Positions 31,158-40,895 of a stretch of DNA of 64,000 nt are shown here, one piece after another. Position 1 is the stretch's first letter; every line of letters starts with the position of its first letter. Both the position numbers and the translations under genes were made by a program. This DNA comes from Shewanella sp. GD04112 (GTDB taxonomy: Bacteria; Pseudomonadota; Gammaproteobacteria; Enterobacterales; Shewanellaceae): contig NZ_JAOEAL010000001.1 in assembly GCF_029835735.1 (NCBI RefSeq), positions 4,588,001 to 4,652,000 on the forward strand, in the 5' to 3' direction. Below the pieces are notes generated by a model, which saw nothing but the letters and a program-made list of their open reading frames with translations, did no database searches and was not told where the DNA came from.

Positions 31158-32741
31158 ATGTTTAACAATGCAAAAACCAGCACATTGACGGCGCTGCCCT
31201 CAGTGTTTGCGAGTATTTTATTGATCATTATCGGCATTTCCTCCTATCGGGGTTTTGCCGAACTCAATAACACCAGCAGTCGACTCGTCAACAATACCAA
31301 ACTCGCCGAAACCTTCACCAATGTGCGTGAAGCGTTCTTCGAGTTGCGCTTAGCCACACTAGTCCATAACAGCGACGCCATCAGCTTGCAGCAACGCAAT
31401 GTTCGGCAACTTGTCGAGCAACTCGCAGAATTTAACACCGATTTTATGGGGCAAGATGCCAGAACGATCCGCACACTATTGCCGCAAATCGAGCAATATG
31501 TGCGTCTCTATCAGCAGGAGTTAGCCTTCGCCAAACAAACGGGCACCGAACCTGAACTCACGTCAGAACGCGGCGCTCTTGGGCCAAAAGTCAGTAATGA
31601 GATCAATCAATTAGTCAAATTGATCACCCAACGCAACCATGAACTAGGCAAACAGGCAGAAGACAAAGTCAATGCCACCGAAGCGCTGCTCCTTGGCCTA
31701 ATCCTAGTTGCCATTGTCGCGTCCCTGCTAAGCGCCCTGTTTATGAGCAGACGTTTAGTCAATATCGTTCATCAAATCAAGCGGGTTGTAGAACACCTTG
31801 CCGATGGCGATCTCACCCAGAAGACTCAAATCAGTGGGCAAAACGAACTCTGTGCGCTCGGCGCCGATCTTGATCGAGTGATTGACCACTTGCGCCATAT
31901 GATTTCCGATATTGCCCAGGCCTCTGAACATATGTCGGATCAAATTGGTCAGTTGAATGTGCAGTCCAATGCCAATACCCATGCATTGCAAACCCACGCG
32001 GTAGAAACCGACCAAGTGGTGACGGCCATGACCGAAATGAGTGCAACTGCCCATAACGTTGCCGGTGATGCCGCCTCTGCCGCACGCTTTACCCAGCAGG
32101 CAAATGAACAGGCTGATAAGTCGAAAAAGGCTGTCGAACAGGCGGCAAATACTGTCGTCGCCTTAGTTGGTAAGGTCGATACCGCCGCTCACACCATCGC
32201 GGAAATGAATGAAAACACCCGCCATATCGCCACCATCTTAGATGTGATTGGAGATATCGCCGACCAAACCAACTTACTCGCCCTTAACGCCGCCATCGAA
32301 GCCGCCCGCGCCGGTGAACAAGGTCGAGGCTTTGCCGTCGTCGCCGACGAAGTACGCGCCCTTGCCGCTCGCACCCAAGCGAGCACGGCCGAGATCAATC
32401 AAATGCTAGAACGCCTGCGCACGGGTGCTAACAGCGCCGTTAATGCGATGGATGAGACTAAACAGAGTTGCCAAGATGCAGCGGACACCACCACGTTGGT
32501 GACTGAAAGCTTGGAAACCTTGACCACTTATGTATTTGATATTAATGGATTGAGCAATCAAATCGCCACCGCCGCCGAAGAACAAAGCGCCGTCAGTGAA
32601 GAGATTAATCGTAACTTGAATACCATTCGCGAAATGGTTGAAGAATTAAATCAAAGTGGTAAAGCGACCCTCAATAGCGCGACCTCCTTGGCCGCCACGA
32701 AAGAACAGCTAACAGGCGTAGTCTCGCATTTTAGACTCTAA
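31158..32741 (+). CDS. Methyl-accepting chemotaxis protein
   Basis: The 527-residue chemoreceptor has a first membrane helix (about 10-28), a helical periplasmic ligand domain (about 30-170, four-helix-bundle type, rich in Leu/Gln/Arg), a second helix (LLLGLILVAIVASLLSALF, about 176-195), then a HAMP domain and a long coiled-coil signalling domain. The hairpin tip, with IADQTNLLALNAAIEAARAG and GRGFAVVADEVR, is intact and would contact CheA/CheW. The ligand is unknown. A strong terminator follows; only a weak ribosome site (TAGG) precedes the ATG. Confidence 0.95.
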   Translation: MFNNAKTSTLTALPSVFASILLIIIGISSYRGFAELNNTSSRLVNNTKLAETFTNVREAFFELRLATLVHNSDAISLQQRNVRQLVEQLAEFNTDFMGQDARTIRTLLPQIEQYVRLYQQELAFAKQTGTEPELTSERGALGPKVSNEINQLVKLITQRNHELGKQAEDKVNATEALLLGLILVAIVASLLSALFMSRRLVNIVHQIKRVVEHLADGDLTQKTQISGQNELCALGADLDRVIDHLRHMISDIAQASEHMSDQIGQLNVQSNANTHALQTHAVETDQVVTAMTEMSATAHNVAGDAASAARFTQQANEQADKSKKAVEQAANTVVALVGKVDTAAHTIAEMNENTRHIATILDVIGDIADQTNLLALNAAIEAARAGEQGRGFAVVADEVRALAARTQASTAEINQMLERLRTGANSAVNAMDETKQSCQDAADTTTLVTESLETLTTYVFDINGLSNQIATAAEEQSAVSEEINRNLNTIREMVEELNQSGKATLNSATSLAATKEQLTGVVSHFRL

Positions 32742-32766
32742 TTCGAGTCAGCTAAGTCGTTACAAT

Positions 32767-32802
32767 GGCCTAATATCGCAAGATGTTAGGCCGAACTTTT
32801 TT
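32767..32802 (+). terminator. Terminator after the chemoreceptor gene
   Basis: GGCCTAATATC pairs with GATGTTAGGCC (one mismatch) and is followed, after CGAA, by CTTTTTT. Confidence 0.75.
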
Positions 32803-32840
32803 AGAGCAATGCATAAAGCCTTAAATAAACATCTAATGGT

Positions 32841-33770
32841 TTATTCCAATCCATCGCTCTGTTTCTTCTGCTCTAAGCTCGCCCAATATCCTGCCAACAT
32901 CGCACCTGAAAGGTTATGCCAAATCGAGAAAATCGCGCTGGGGACGGCGGAGAGCGGGCTAAAAAACTTGATGCATAATGCGGTCGCAAGGCCTGAGTTT
33001 TGCAACCCCACCTCAATCGAAATGGTTTTACATACTGTATGGTTAAAGCCGAGCAAGCGGCAGCAGGTATAACCCAAGGCGAGTCCCAAACCATTATGTA
33101 GAAACACCGCGAGTAAAATCACAGGCCCCACCTGCGAAAATTGCCCTGCATTTAGGGCCACAATAATGCTGATGGCCAGTACAATCGCCACGATAGAAAT
33201 GATGGGCAATGCGGGGGCAAGTTTAGCCACTTGCGGTTTAAAGAAGTGATTCAACACCACACCCACAGTCACAGGGATAAGCACGATTTTAACGAGACTG
33301 ACTAGCATATCCATTAAAGGAATGGCGACCATCTCACCGATTAATAGCTCAATAATCAAGGGAGTGAGCACCACACCCGCTAAGGTGGATAGCGCAGTCA
33401 TAGTGATAGATAAGGCGACATCGCCCTTGGCCAAATAGCAAATCACGTTCGATGCAGTGCCACCCGCCACACTCCCCACCAACACCATGCCTATGGTCAA
33501 TTCCCGATTGAACCCTAATAGTAAACTAATGGCTAAGGCGCTTAAGGGCATCAGGGTAAATTGCAAGATTAAGCCAGTGATAACGGCACGTTTCTGTTTG
33601 AATGCATAGGCAAAATCCCGCACATCTAAGGTCAGTCCCATAGATAACATAATCACCACCAGCAACGGCACTATGCTGGTTTTCAATCCGCTAAACCATG
33701 CGGGCATCAAATACGCCGTACCCGCCCCGAGTAAGGCAAATAGCGGAAAAAAGCGGTTGATATTAACCAA
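32841..33770 (-). CDS. BASS-family (bile acid:sodium symporter-like) transporter
   Basis: The 309-residue inner-membrane protein has about nine or ten hydrophobic helices. The family motifs are PLLVVIMLSMGLTLDVRDF near the start, GSVAGGTASNVICYLAKGD in the middle (the crossover region that binds Na+ and substrate), and SIEVGLQNSGLATAL near the end. BASS proteins import organic anions such as 2-keto acids, pantoate or bile acids with sodium. The substrate is not predictable here. It is transcribed convergently with the chemoreceptor gene and divergently from the radical SAM gene. Confidence 0.92.
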   Translation of the reverse strand: MVNINRFFPLFALLGAGTAYLMPAWFSGLKTSIVPLLVVIMLSMGLTLDVRDFAYAFKQKRAVITGLILQFTLMPLSALAISLLLGFNRELTIGMVLVGSVAGGTASNVICYLAKGDVALSITMTALSTLAGVVLTPLIIELLIGEMVAIPLMDMLVSLVKIVLIPVTVGVVLNHFFKPQVAKLAPALPIISIVAIVLAISIIVALNAGQFSQVGPVILLAVFLHNGLGLALGYTCCRLLGFNHTVCKTISIEVGLQNSGLATALCIKFFSPLSAVPSAIFSIWHNLSGAMLAGYWASLEQKKQSDGLE

Positions 33771-34156
33771 TGGGGATCCTCCAAGATTTCAGGCGGTTTG
33801 GGGAGATTAAGCCATGTCCGCAGGGATAATGACAGCCAGATACCCTCAGTACAAGTCAAAATGCCCACAAGTAAGAAGCTCAACTTTTTATCATTTCAGT
33901 CTTTCGATTGAGCACTAAAGTTAATCGCTCAAATTCAATAACAAACAGCCAAAAACCTCAGTAAATATGCATCTATGTTTACTAAAACATGATCTGCTTA
34001 ACAAAAAGCCAGTGATTTCCTTGTTAGGAAACCGTAACTTATAACCAGTTCACGTTTTGCTTACTCCATACGAGGTAGTCTAATTGCGCTAGGTGGTCGT
34101 GAATTACCTAAAGCAATTTCGGTGTTTACGGTTAGCACTCTCAGATAGGAATCGTT
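33771..34156. other. Divergent intergenic region, BASS transporter / radical SAM gene
   Basis: These 386 bp, AT-rich, must hold both promoters. I see no operator I can support. A short TTTCC/GGAAA dyad near 34016 is too weak to call. Confidence 0.5.
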
Positions 34157-35494
34157 ATGTCTTCAGTTATTCAAACGCTCAATCGCGCGATCGCAACGCC
34201 TTATCAAGCGAATATTACCGTCCCTAACTGGATGCTCAGCTCGATGGAACGAGTCATGCAGTATTATGTCGATAAGAATCTTCGCCTCGATACGCTCTCC
34301 GCCGACATCATGCCCGCCCCGGTCGAAGGTAAAAAGTACATGCTTTATGCCCATGTGCCCTTCTGCCATACCTTGTGTTCTTACTGTACCTTCCACCGTT
34401 TTATGTTTAAGGAAGACAAGGCGCGCGCTTACTTTATCTCTCTGCGTAAAGAGATGGAGATGGTCAAAGCCTTAGGCTATGACTTTGAATCTATGTACAT
34501 TGGCGGCGGCACCACCACAGTATTAGAAGACGAACTCGCCCGTACTATTGAGCATGCCAAGACCCTATTCCCAAGCATTAAAGAAGTGTCTTGCGAGTCG
34601 GATCCACAGCATTTAGACAGCCCAGGCTTTAAGCAACTCAAGGGCTTAGTGGATCGCATGTCCATCGGCGTCCAAAGCTTTAACGACGACATTTTAAAAA
34701 TGACCGATCGCCTCGAAAAATTCGGCACAGGTCAGCAAACCTTCGACAAGATCATGGCGGCCAAAGAGCTGTTCCCTATTATCAACGTCGACCTGATTTT
34801 TGGCTTTCGCGGTCAAACCGATGAAGTGATCCAGCACGACTTAGACATGGCATCGCGCCTCGACCCAAGACAGATCACCACCTATCCGCTGATGATCACG
34901 CACCAAACGCGTAAGAGTGTTAAAGGTAAACTGGCAGCGCCACAGGCGGATATGGCCAACCAATATCGCCAGATCTTAAACCGTTTAAATGGTCAATATA
35001 ATCAGTTGTCTGCATGGGCCTTTGGTAAGGCGAATGACGAAGGCTTCGACGAATATGTTATCGACTACGATGAGTATTTAGGGGTGGGTTCAGGCTCATT
35101 TAGCTTCCTGAACGACACTTTATACGTCAACACTTTCTCGCTGCGTAAATACCAAGAGCGGATCGCCGCCGGCAAGATGGGCGTCGAGCAACAGAAAAAC
35201 TACAGCAAAAAGGACGTGATGCAGTATCGCTTCCTGCTGGGGATGTTCTCTGGTCGCCTATCGCGCAAATACTTCCGCGAAACCTTCGGCGTTAACTTAG
35301 ACACAGCCCTGTTTAAGGAAATGACCTCGATGAAACTGATTGGCGCCATCAAGAACGACCCAACCGATCCAGATAATCTGATCATCACAGATAACGGTAA
35401 GATGATGGGCCTGTTAATGATGAAAGAGTTTTACGCCGGCATGGATAACGTGCGCGCCCAATTGCGTAAGCCACTCAAGCCCTGCGATATGTAA
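34157..35494 (+). CDS. HemN/HemW-like radical SAM protein (coproporphyrinogen oxidase family)
   Basis: The 445-residue product has the radical SAM cysteine motif CHTLCSYC (Cys-x3-Cys-x2-Cys) in VPFCHTLCSYC, the SAM-binding MYIGGGTTTVL, and the HemN-family segments SIGVQSFND and NVDLIFGFRGQT. The C-terminal domain (about 330-440) is winged-helix-like. It belongs to the coproporphyrinogen oxidase III / HemW / ChuW superfamily and may act in haem synthesis, haem delivery or anaerobic haem breakdown. The spacing differs from true HemN, so I leave the reaction open. AGGAA lies five bases upstream. It is close to an iron or haem receptor gene (36868). Confidence 0.88.
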   Translation: MSSVIQTLNRAIATPYQANITVPNWMLSSMERVMQYYVDKNLRLDTLSADIMPAPVEGKKYMLYAHVPFCHTLCSYCTFHRFMFKEDKARAYFISLRKEMEMVKALGYDFESMYIGGGTTTVLEDELARTIEHAKTLFPSIKEVSCESDPQHLDSPGFKQLKGLVDRMSIGVQSFNDDILKMTDRLEKFGTGQQTFDKIMAAKELFPIINVDLIFGFRGQTDEVIQHDLDMASRLDPRQITTYPLMITHQTRKSVKGKLAAPQADMANQYRQILNRLNGQYNQLSAWAFGKANDEGFDEYVIDYDEYLGVGSGSFSFLNDTLYVNTFSLRKYQERIAAGKMGVEQQKNYSKKDVMQYRFLLGMFSGRLSRKYFRETFGVNLDTALFKEMTSMKLIGAIKNDPTDPDNLIITDNGKMMGLLMMKEFYAGMDNVRAQLRKPLKPCDM

Positions 35495-35510
35495 ATATCG
35501 GTTGAACCAC

Positions 35511-35534
35511 AAAAGGCCCATGATGGGCCTTTTT
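35511..35534 (+). terminator. Terminator after the radical SAM gene
   Basis: AAAAGGCCCAT pairs perfectly with ATGGGCCTTTTT around a 1- to 2-base centre, with a T-run at the end. Confidence 0.88.
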
Positions 35535-35609
35535 GTTAGCGCCATTTCAGGCTACGCTTGCCACCACTCACGCATGAGTCTGTCGCCCAGTAATAAAGGA
35601 GTATTCGTT

Positions 35610-35843
35610 ATGGGTTTTAATGAGCAAGAAAAACAAGCACTACTCGCCGTTAAAGGTGTTGGCCCGACTGTTATTAAACGCTTTGAAGAAATCGGTATTA
35701 GCTCACTCGCCCAGTTAGCCGAGCATGAGGTCGAAGATATCGCCAACCTCGTCGCTAGCATGCTACGCACCACTTGTTGGAAAAACAGCCCACAGGCTCG
35801 CAACGCCATCGCCGCAGCCATTGCGCTTGCCCGCCGCGCCTAA
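35610..35843 (+). CDS. Small helix-hairpin-helix protein
   Basis: The 77-residue product consists of a helix-hairpin-helix segment (LLAVKGVGPTVIKRFEEIGI) followed by a second helical part (LAQLAEHEVEDIANLVASM). HhH modules bind DNA backbone, but in this setting the protein may also be a small helper of the neighbouring haem or iron genes. AAGGAG eight bases upstream fixes the start at 35610 over a longer upstream frame. It lies between the radical SAM gene and the DUF4424 gene, all on the same strand. Confidence 0.85.
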   Translation: MGFNEQEKQALLAVKGVGPTVIKRFEEIGISSLAQLAEHEVEDIANLVASMLRTTCWKNSPQARNAIAAAIALARRA

Positions 35844-35871
35844 TCCTTTATTGCTATCTTTTGAGATGTTT

Positions 35872-36810
35872 ATGTCAATCCATATTCGCGCCCTAATGGG
35901 CGGTTTACTCGCGCTGCTGAGCACGGCAGCCTTCGCCAATGACAGCAGTTTTGGTGATGCTAATGGTTCTATCACCCTTAAATATCAGCCGCATATCAGT
36001 ATGGACAAGGAGTCGCTCTTTATTAGCGAGGCCGAAGTCAGGGTCGATTATCTGTTTACCAACAGCAGCTCGCAGGATCTTACCGTCCCCATCGCCTTCC
36101 CTATGCCGCCGATGTTTTTTGGCTCAGCCGATCACAGCAGCATCGATAACTTCACACTCAAAGTAAATGGCAAAACCCAACCAACCGAGCACAGGCTCGT
36201 CGCCCAACTTGCCGATAAGACGGATATTTCACTAGAGCTTAAAAATCTCGGCTGGGGCGTAGAGGAAGTCGCCTATTTTGCCGAGTACGGCGAAGTTCCC
36301 AAGGGCAAACCCGCGCTCCCCAAGGAATGGTTAGATGAAGAGCAACAAATCGCCTTTACCCTAAGCGATTACTTTGTGTGGGAACAAACCTTTCCCGCGG
36401 GCCAATCTGTCTCCATCAGCCACAGTTATACACCGAGTATTTCAACGGGCATCCCCGATACTGCCAATAGTATTATCGATACTTACACTGAACTTGCCTG
36501 TTTAGATGAAAGCGCTAAGCAAGGTATTCGAAAGCGAAACCTTATCGTTAAACAAGACGGCGAAGATGTTGAATATGGCGTGGAATGGAGCCACCTTAGC
36601 TATATTTTGGTCACGGCCAATAACTGGCAAGGGGCGATTAAGGACTTCAAACTCACTATTAAAAAATCCCAGCCCACAGATCTCATTAGCCTGTGTTTTG
36701 ATGGCGAGCTTAAAAAAACCGATCCACTCACCTTTGAGTTCCAGCAAAAGCAGTTCACGCCAACGCAGGATCTCAGCATTCTATTTATCCGTAAACCGGA
36801 TTTTGAATAA
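35872..36810 (+). CDS. DUF4424 family periplasmic protein
   Basis: The product of about 312 residues has a signal peptide (MSIHIRALMGGLLALLSTAAFA) and a mature beta-rich domain with NGSITLKYQPHISMDKESL and YLFTNSSSQDLTVPIAFPMPP, typical of DUF4424. Function is unknown; members are secreted proteins with immunoglobulin-like segments. Two ATG codons (35866, 35872) fit; I prefer the second, which has GAG at six-base spacing. A terminator follows and the next gene is convergent. Confidence 0.85.
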   Translation: MSIHIRALMGGLLALLSTAAFANDSSFGDANGSITLKYQPHISMDKESLFISEAEVRVDYLFTNSSSQDLTVPIAFPMPPMFFGSADHSSIDNFTLKVNGKTQPTEHRLVAQLADKTDISLELKNLGWGVEEVAYFAEYGEVPKGKPALPKEWLDEEQQIAFTLSDYFVWEQTFPAGQSVSISHSYTPSISTGIPDTANSIIDTYTELACLDESAKQGIRKRNLIVKQDGEDVEYGVEWSHLSYILVTANNWQGAIKDFKLTIKKSQPTDLISLCFDGELKKTDPLTFEFQQKQFTPTQDLSILFIRKPDFE

Positions 36811-36812
36811 TC

Positions 36813-36840
36813 AAAAAAGCCAGCTAAATGCTGGCTTTTT
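36813..36840. terminator. Bidirectional terminator between DUF4424 and IrgA-like receptor genes
   Basis: AAAAAAGCCAG and CTGGCTTTTT form a stem with a 7-nt loop, with A- and T-runs on the two sides. Confidence 0.88.
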
Positions 36841-36867
36841 GTATTAAGCGACTAATTTTAAACACGA

Positions 36868-38859
36868 TTAAAAGCTATAGGTCATGCCTAACCAGTAACG
36901 ACGGCCGTCTTCGATATAACCGTACTCTTCTTCCGTGATGTCCTTATCGAAGGCGTTATAAATACCCGCGCTGAACTTAATGCTGTCATTAACGCGATAG
37001 TTGGCACCTAAATCTAACAGCGTATAGGAAGGCGCAATCAAGCTGCTCGAGGAAGGCCCAGTGGTTGGCTGGCTCTCTTCACCACGATAGTTAACCCGCA
37101 GCCAAGTGCTTAACTTATCTATCGGCTCATAGTTAACCGACAATTGCACCAGATGTTTAGGTAACTGATTCAATGGACTACCTTTATAGGCGCCCGTCTT
37201 TTGCTCCGAGTCGGTATAAGTGTAGTTGCCCGTCAATGCCAAGTTGCTGAGGATTTTATAGTCGATACTAAACTCAACCCCTTGGGTGACCGCCTCATCG
37301 ATATTCACATAGGTGGTCGGGTCGGAGCCAAACTGATTCGGCCCATCGGTACATTGAGTCGCAGGGCAAGCGACACGGGTGATCTTGTCCTCAAACTCGT
37401 TATAGAACACGCCTGCACTGGTGGTGATGGAGTCGGTGAGATCGGTGTAAATGCCTAGCTCATAGTTTACTGAGGTTTCGGGTTGTAAATCGGGGTTACC
37501 GTACATATTGCCGCCTCGGCTTACCTGCCCCCAATCGGGCACAGTTTGCCTCAGGCTCGGCGCCCTAAAGCCGGTCGACACACCGCCTTTTAAGGTAGTG
37601 TGTTCGGTCAGCCCCCATACGCCGTAAATCCGTGGGCTGAGGTGGTCGCCAAAGTTTTCATCATCGTCTAAACGCAGGCCCAAGGTTAAGGCAAAATTAT
37701 CGACGATACGCCATTCATCCTCTGAGAACACCGACCATTGGCGGCGACTAATATCGGTTAAGTCACTGACCTGATTGCCGGTTTCATCGGTAAGATCTTG
37801 CTTATTGAAGGCAGCGCCGAAGGTGGCGGTATGGCTTTCCCCTAAGGTTGCGATCAGGCTAGTTTGAGCATCGGTATTCTTGATCTTCATCTTGCGGGAC
37901 TTGTTATCAAATACTTCGTGCTTGATATAAGTATCCGAGGTACCAAAGTCCCAACGCCCGGTGTGCGATAGGGAAATGGTGCTGTTTTCATACTCGGTTG
38001 ACGACGAAGCAGGGCAACCACTGCGGCCACAACTGGCGCCCGGCGCCAATGGCGCAACGGTTTTCCCTAAGGTGCTATCCAACTCTTGGTTGGCGATGCC
38101 GACTTCCAACATGATGTCATGGTCTTGGTTAGGCGTGAGGGCAAATCTGGCGGTGAGATTATCCGCATCGCGACCTCGGTAACCGCCGTAGATACTATCT
38201 TCTTCACGTTGAGTGTATTGGCCGTATAACTGCACGCCGAGCAGATCTTTAATCAAGCCACCGTTCACAAAAAAGTTGCCCTGATACACATTGCCTGAGT
38301 CCGACTTTTCCTGCAGCGTAGTGTCGAGGCGCAGCTCCCCCTGCCACTCATTGGGCACTTTACGGGTGATGATGTTGATCACCCCACCTATGGCATCGGA
38401 GCCATAAAGGGATGACATGGGTCCGCGGACAATTTCAATCCTATCGATTGCGGCGAGCGGCGGCGTCCAAGCGCCTTCAACACCAGGACCGTCGCTGTTG
38501 GTGCGGGTCTCGCGGGAAGACTGGCGTTTACCATCGACGAGGATCAGCGTGTATTGGCTGCCCATGCCCCGCAGACTAATGTCCCGACGGTCGGCACCGC
38601 CAGTCACCACCACGCCGGGCACTTCTAACATAGCATCGGTTAAGTCACGGTAAAAACGTGTATCGAGATCCTCACGGGTGATCACGCTGATAGAAGCGGG
38701 CGCGTCACGCACTTGCTGCTCGAAACCCGATGCGGTGACGACGATTCTTTCCATCATCTTGTCTTGATCGGGTGCGGCATCCGCCAAAACTTGAGTGGCG
38801 GGTAGCAATAATGCGGCAGAAACTAGCTGTGCGAGGATCTTTTTACGACGTAACAACAT
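36868..38859 (-). CDS. IrgA/CirA-like TonB-dependent receptor
   Basis: The 663-residue outer-membrane receptor has a signal peptide (KKILAQLVSAALLLPATQVLA) and a TonB box MERIVVTAS. The plug carries DISLRGMGSQYTLILVDGKR and EIVRGPMSSLYGSDAIGG, and the protein ends LGMTYSF. The plug layout matches the IrgA, CirA and FepA group that takes up catechol siderophores or breakdown products. A Fur box lies 30 bp upstream and a LysR gene is divergent, the arrangement known for irgA/irgB of Vibrio cholerae. The ATG at 38859 is chosen; GGGAGA lies about ten bases upstream. Confidence 0.93.
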   Translation of the reverse strand: MLLRRKKILAQLVSAALLLPATQVLADAAPDQDKMMERIVVTASGFEQQVRDAPASISVITREDLDTRFYRDLTDAMLEVPGVVVTGGADRRDISLRGMGSQYTLILVDGKRQSSRETRTNSDGPGVEGAWTPPLAAIDRIEIVRGPMSSLYGSDAIGGVINIITRKVPNEWQGELRLDTTLQEKSDSGNVYQGNFFVNGGLIKDLLGVQLYGQYTQREEDSIYGGYRGRDADNLTARFALTPNQDHDIMLEVGIANQELDSTLGKTVAPLAPGASCGRSGCPASSSTEYENSTISLSHTGRWDFGTSDTYIKHEVFDNKSRKMKIKNTDAQTSLIATLGESHTATFGAAFNKQDLTDETGNQVSDLTDISRRQWSVFSEDEWRIVDNFALTLGLRLDDDENFGDHLSPRIYGVWGLTEHTTLKGGVSTGFRAPSLRQTVPDWGQVSRGGNMYGNPDLQPETSVNYELGIYTDLTDSITTSAGVFYNEFEDKITRVACPATQCTDGPNQFGSDPTTYVNIDEAVTQGVEFSIDYKILSNLALTGNYTYTDSEQKTGAYKGSPLNQLPKHLVQLSVNYEPIDKLSTWLRVNYRGEESQPTTGPSSSSLIAPSYTLLDLGANYRVNDSIKFSAGIYNAFDKDITEEEYGYIEDGRRYWLGMTYSF

Positions 38860-38888
38860 AACCAACGAATCTCCCTTGACCCTTTGTA

Positions 38889-38907
38889 AATGATAATAAT
38901 TTTCAAT
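38889..38907. promoter_or_regulatory. Fur box upstream of the IrgA-like receptor
   Basis: AATGATAATAATTTTCAAT closely matches the 19-bp Fur consensus and contains the core TGATAAT. It sits 30 bp upstream of the receptor start and about 75 bp before the divergent LysR gene, so it could control both. Confidence 0.72.
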
Positions 38908-38980
38908 ACGGCAATGTATCCCTATGTTACAATCGGCTCAAGTTAGACTTTGAGTAATCACTTGTAAGAGTTGCTTAAGA

Positions 38981-39943
38981 ATGAATAGAAATATGGTCAA
39001 GGGCATGATCGTGTTTGCCGCCATCGCGGAAAAAGGCTCGATGAGTGCTGCGGCAACGCAGCTTAATCTGAGTTCATCGGCGGTGAGCCAACAAGTCGCA
39101 AAGCTTGAAATGGATATGGGAATTAGTCTGTTTCACCGTAATACCCGCCACCTGACACTCACAGAGGCGGGCACATTATTTTATGAAAACTGCATTAAAA
39201 TCATAAAAATAGTAGAAAGTGCCGAACATCAGCTGCATGCATTAAAGGGCACACCTTCGGGGGAGCTAAAAATTGCCGCGCCGGTCGGCTTTGGTAGCGG
39301 TTTACTCAGCCAACCATTAGCGAACCTGTTGGCGGCTCATCCGCAGATCAGCCTCAATCTGCAATTACAGGACGGTCCAATCGATATAGTTAACGAAGGA
39401 ATCGATCTGGCAATTTGCATCGGCCCTCTATCGGATTCGAACCTTATCGCTCGCCCCTTGGCAGATTGGCGCATGTTGTTGTGCGTCGCCCCTAACTATA
39501 TTCCCCAGCATCAACACCTACAGCATCCTGACGAGTTACAAGGGTTCAACCGTATTAGCCACAGCTATGCTAAGCCCGAGTTCTTAACCCATTCACAGAC
39601 TCAAGCGCGAGTCGAACTCCCTGCCCAGCGCATCAACGTCAACAATATGCAGACGCTTATCCAACTCACCCTCGATGGATTAGGCTTTGCCGTATTGCCA
39701 GAGCCCGAAGTGCATCAATATCTTGCATCTGGCCAACTGGTGACACTTTTGCCCGACTGGTCGCTGCGCACCTACAGCGTTTACAGCGTGACCTCGGCGC
39801 GGGATAAACAGCCCGCCAAAGTGAAAGAAGCCATTGCGGCGCTCAGCCAATATTTTAGCCAGATGGATTTTAGTCCGAACCCAGCATTACTGACTCAACC
39901 CAGCGCCTGCGAGCTCACGCCAAGATTAGCCATACCCGCCTAA
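38981..39943 (+). CDS. LysR-family regulator divergent from the IrgA-like receptor
   Basis: The 320-residue regulator has an N-terminal LysR winged helix (residues 5-62: SMSAAATQLNLSSSAVSQQV, LFHRNTRHLTLTEAG) and a C-terminal co-inducer domain (about 90-290). Divergence from an irgA-type receptor with a Fur box between them parallels IrgB, which activates irgA in Vibrio, so control of the receptor is plausible. The ligand is unknown. The ribosome site is weak (AAG before the ATG). It is followed 79 bp later by the patatin gene. Confidence 0.92.
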   Translation: MNRNMVKGMIVFAAIAEKGSMSAAATQLNLSSSAVSQQVAKLEMDMGISLFHRNTRHLTLTEAGTLFYENCIKIIKIVESAEHQLHALKGTPSGELKIAAPVGFGSGLLSQPLANLLAAHPQISLNLQLQDGPIDIVNEGIDLAICIGPLSDSNLIARPLADWRMLLCVAPNYIPQHQHLQHPDELQGFNRISHSYAKPEFLTHSQTQARVELPAQRINVNNMQTLIQLTLDGLGFAVLPEPEVHQYLASGQLVTLLPDWSLRTYSVYSVTSARDKQPAKVKEAIAALSQYFSQMDFSPNPALLTQPSACELTPRLAIPA

Positions 39944-40022
39944 CCCTTGTAGACACGCGTTTCATTTATCAGGTGAGTTAGAGTATGCTGTTCTATCCAT
40001 TCGATTAAACAGTAGTAACTCA

Positions 40023-40895
40023 ATGCAAGATGTGGCCTTAGTGTTAGAGGGCGGCGGCCTGAGGGCAATTTATACCGCCGGCGTGTTAGATGCCTTTTTG
40101 CAGCAACAATTGCACTTCCCCTATGTGATAGGCGTATCGGCGGGGGCGATTTATCCCGCTTCTTACGTCTCACGCCAATTTGGCCGCAATTTACAAATTC
40201 AGCAGCAATATCTGCGGGATAAGCGCTACATGGGGCTACGCCACTGGTTAGCCACGGGCAATTATGTCAACACCGACTTTACCTATAAGCGCATGGCCTA
40301 TGAGTTACTGCCTTTTGATTTTAAAACCTTTTTAGGTAGCGGAACCGAGTTTAAGGTCGGGGCATTTAACTGCCAGACAGGACAAACCGATTACTTTGGC
40401 ATGGCCGATTTTCAGGAGCACGACAAATTGCTCGACGTGCTTATCGCCTCCTCTAGCCTGCCTTTTATGGCCAATCCCTATCGGATAAACCACCAAACCT
40501 ACCTCGACGGCGGCATCGCCGCGCCTATTCCGGTCGCGCAAGCGCAGCAAGAGGGCTACTCGCGCCAAGTGGTGATCCTGACTCAGGACGCAAACTATCG
40601 AAAATCGCCAATGAAGTTCAATTGGTTAGCGCGCAAGCGTTATCAAGCTTATCCGGCGGTAGCCGCTGCACTCAAAGTGCGTCACCAACGTTATAACCAA
40701 TCCCTCAAGGAACTCGCCCAGAGTGTAGTCAGCGGCCATACCTTTGTGATCCGCCCTGCTGCGCCGCTTAATCTCTCGCGGCTTGACCGCAATATCGATA
40801 AAGTGACCGCCGTGTATCACCAAGGCCTAGCCGATGGACAGGCGATTTTGCCTAAGCTGCGGGCTTGGCTAAACACTGGGGCAGAAGTTAGTTAG
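40023..40895 (+). CDS. Patatin-like phospholipase
   Basis: The 290-residue protein has the patatin/Ser-Asp dyad layout: oxyanion loop EGGGLRAIYTAG (residues 9-20), nucleophile motif GVSAG with Ser39, and Asp in YLDGGIAAP (near residue 162). No signal or membrane helix is visible, so it is cytoplasmic or a peripheral membrane lipase, of the same general type as E. coli YjjU. The substrate is probably phospholipid or acyl ester. Its last eight bases overlap the end of the convergent LysR gene at 40888. Confidence 0.92.
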   Translation: MQDVALVLEGGGLRAIYTAGVLDAFLQQQLHFPYVIGVSAGAIYPASYVSRQFGRNLQIQQQYLRDKRYMGLRHWLATGNYVNTDFTYKRMAYELLPFDFKTFLGSGTEFKVGAFNCQTGQTDYFGMADFQEHDKLLDVLIASSSLPFMANPYRINHQTYLDGGIAAPIPVAQAQQEGYSRQVVILTQDANYRKSPMKFNWLARKRYQAYPAVAAALKVRHQRYNQSLKELAQSVVSGHTFVIRPAAPLNLSRLDRNIDKVTAVYHQGLADGQAILPKLRAWLNTGAEVS

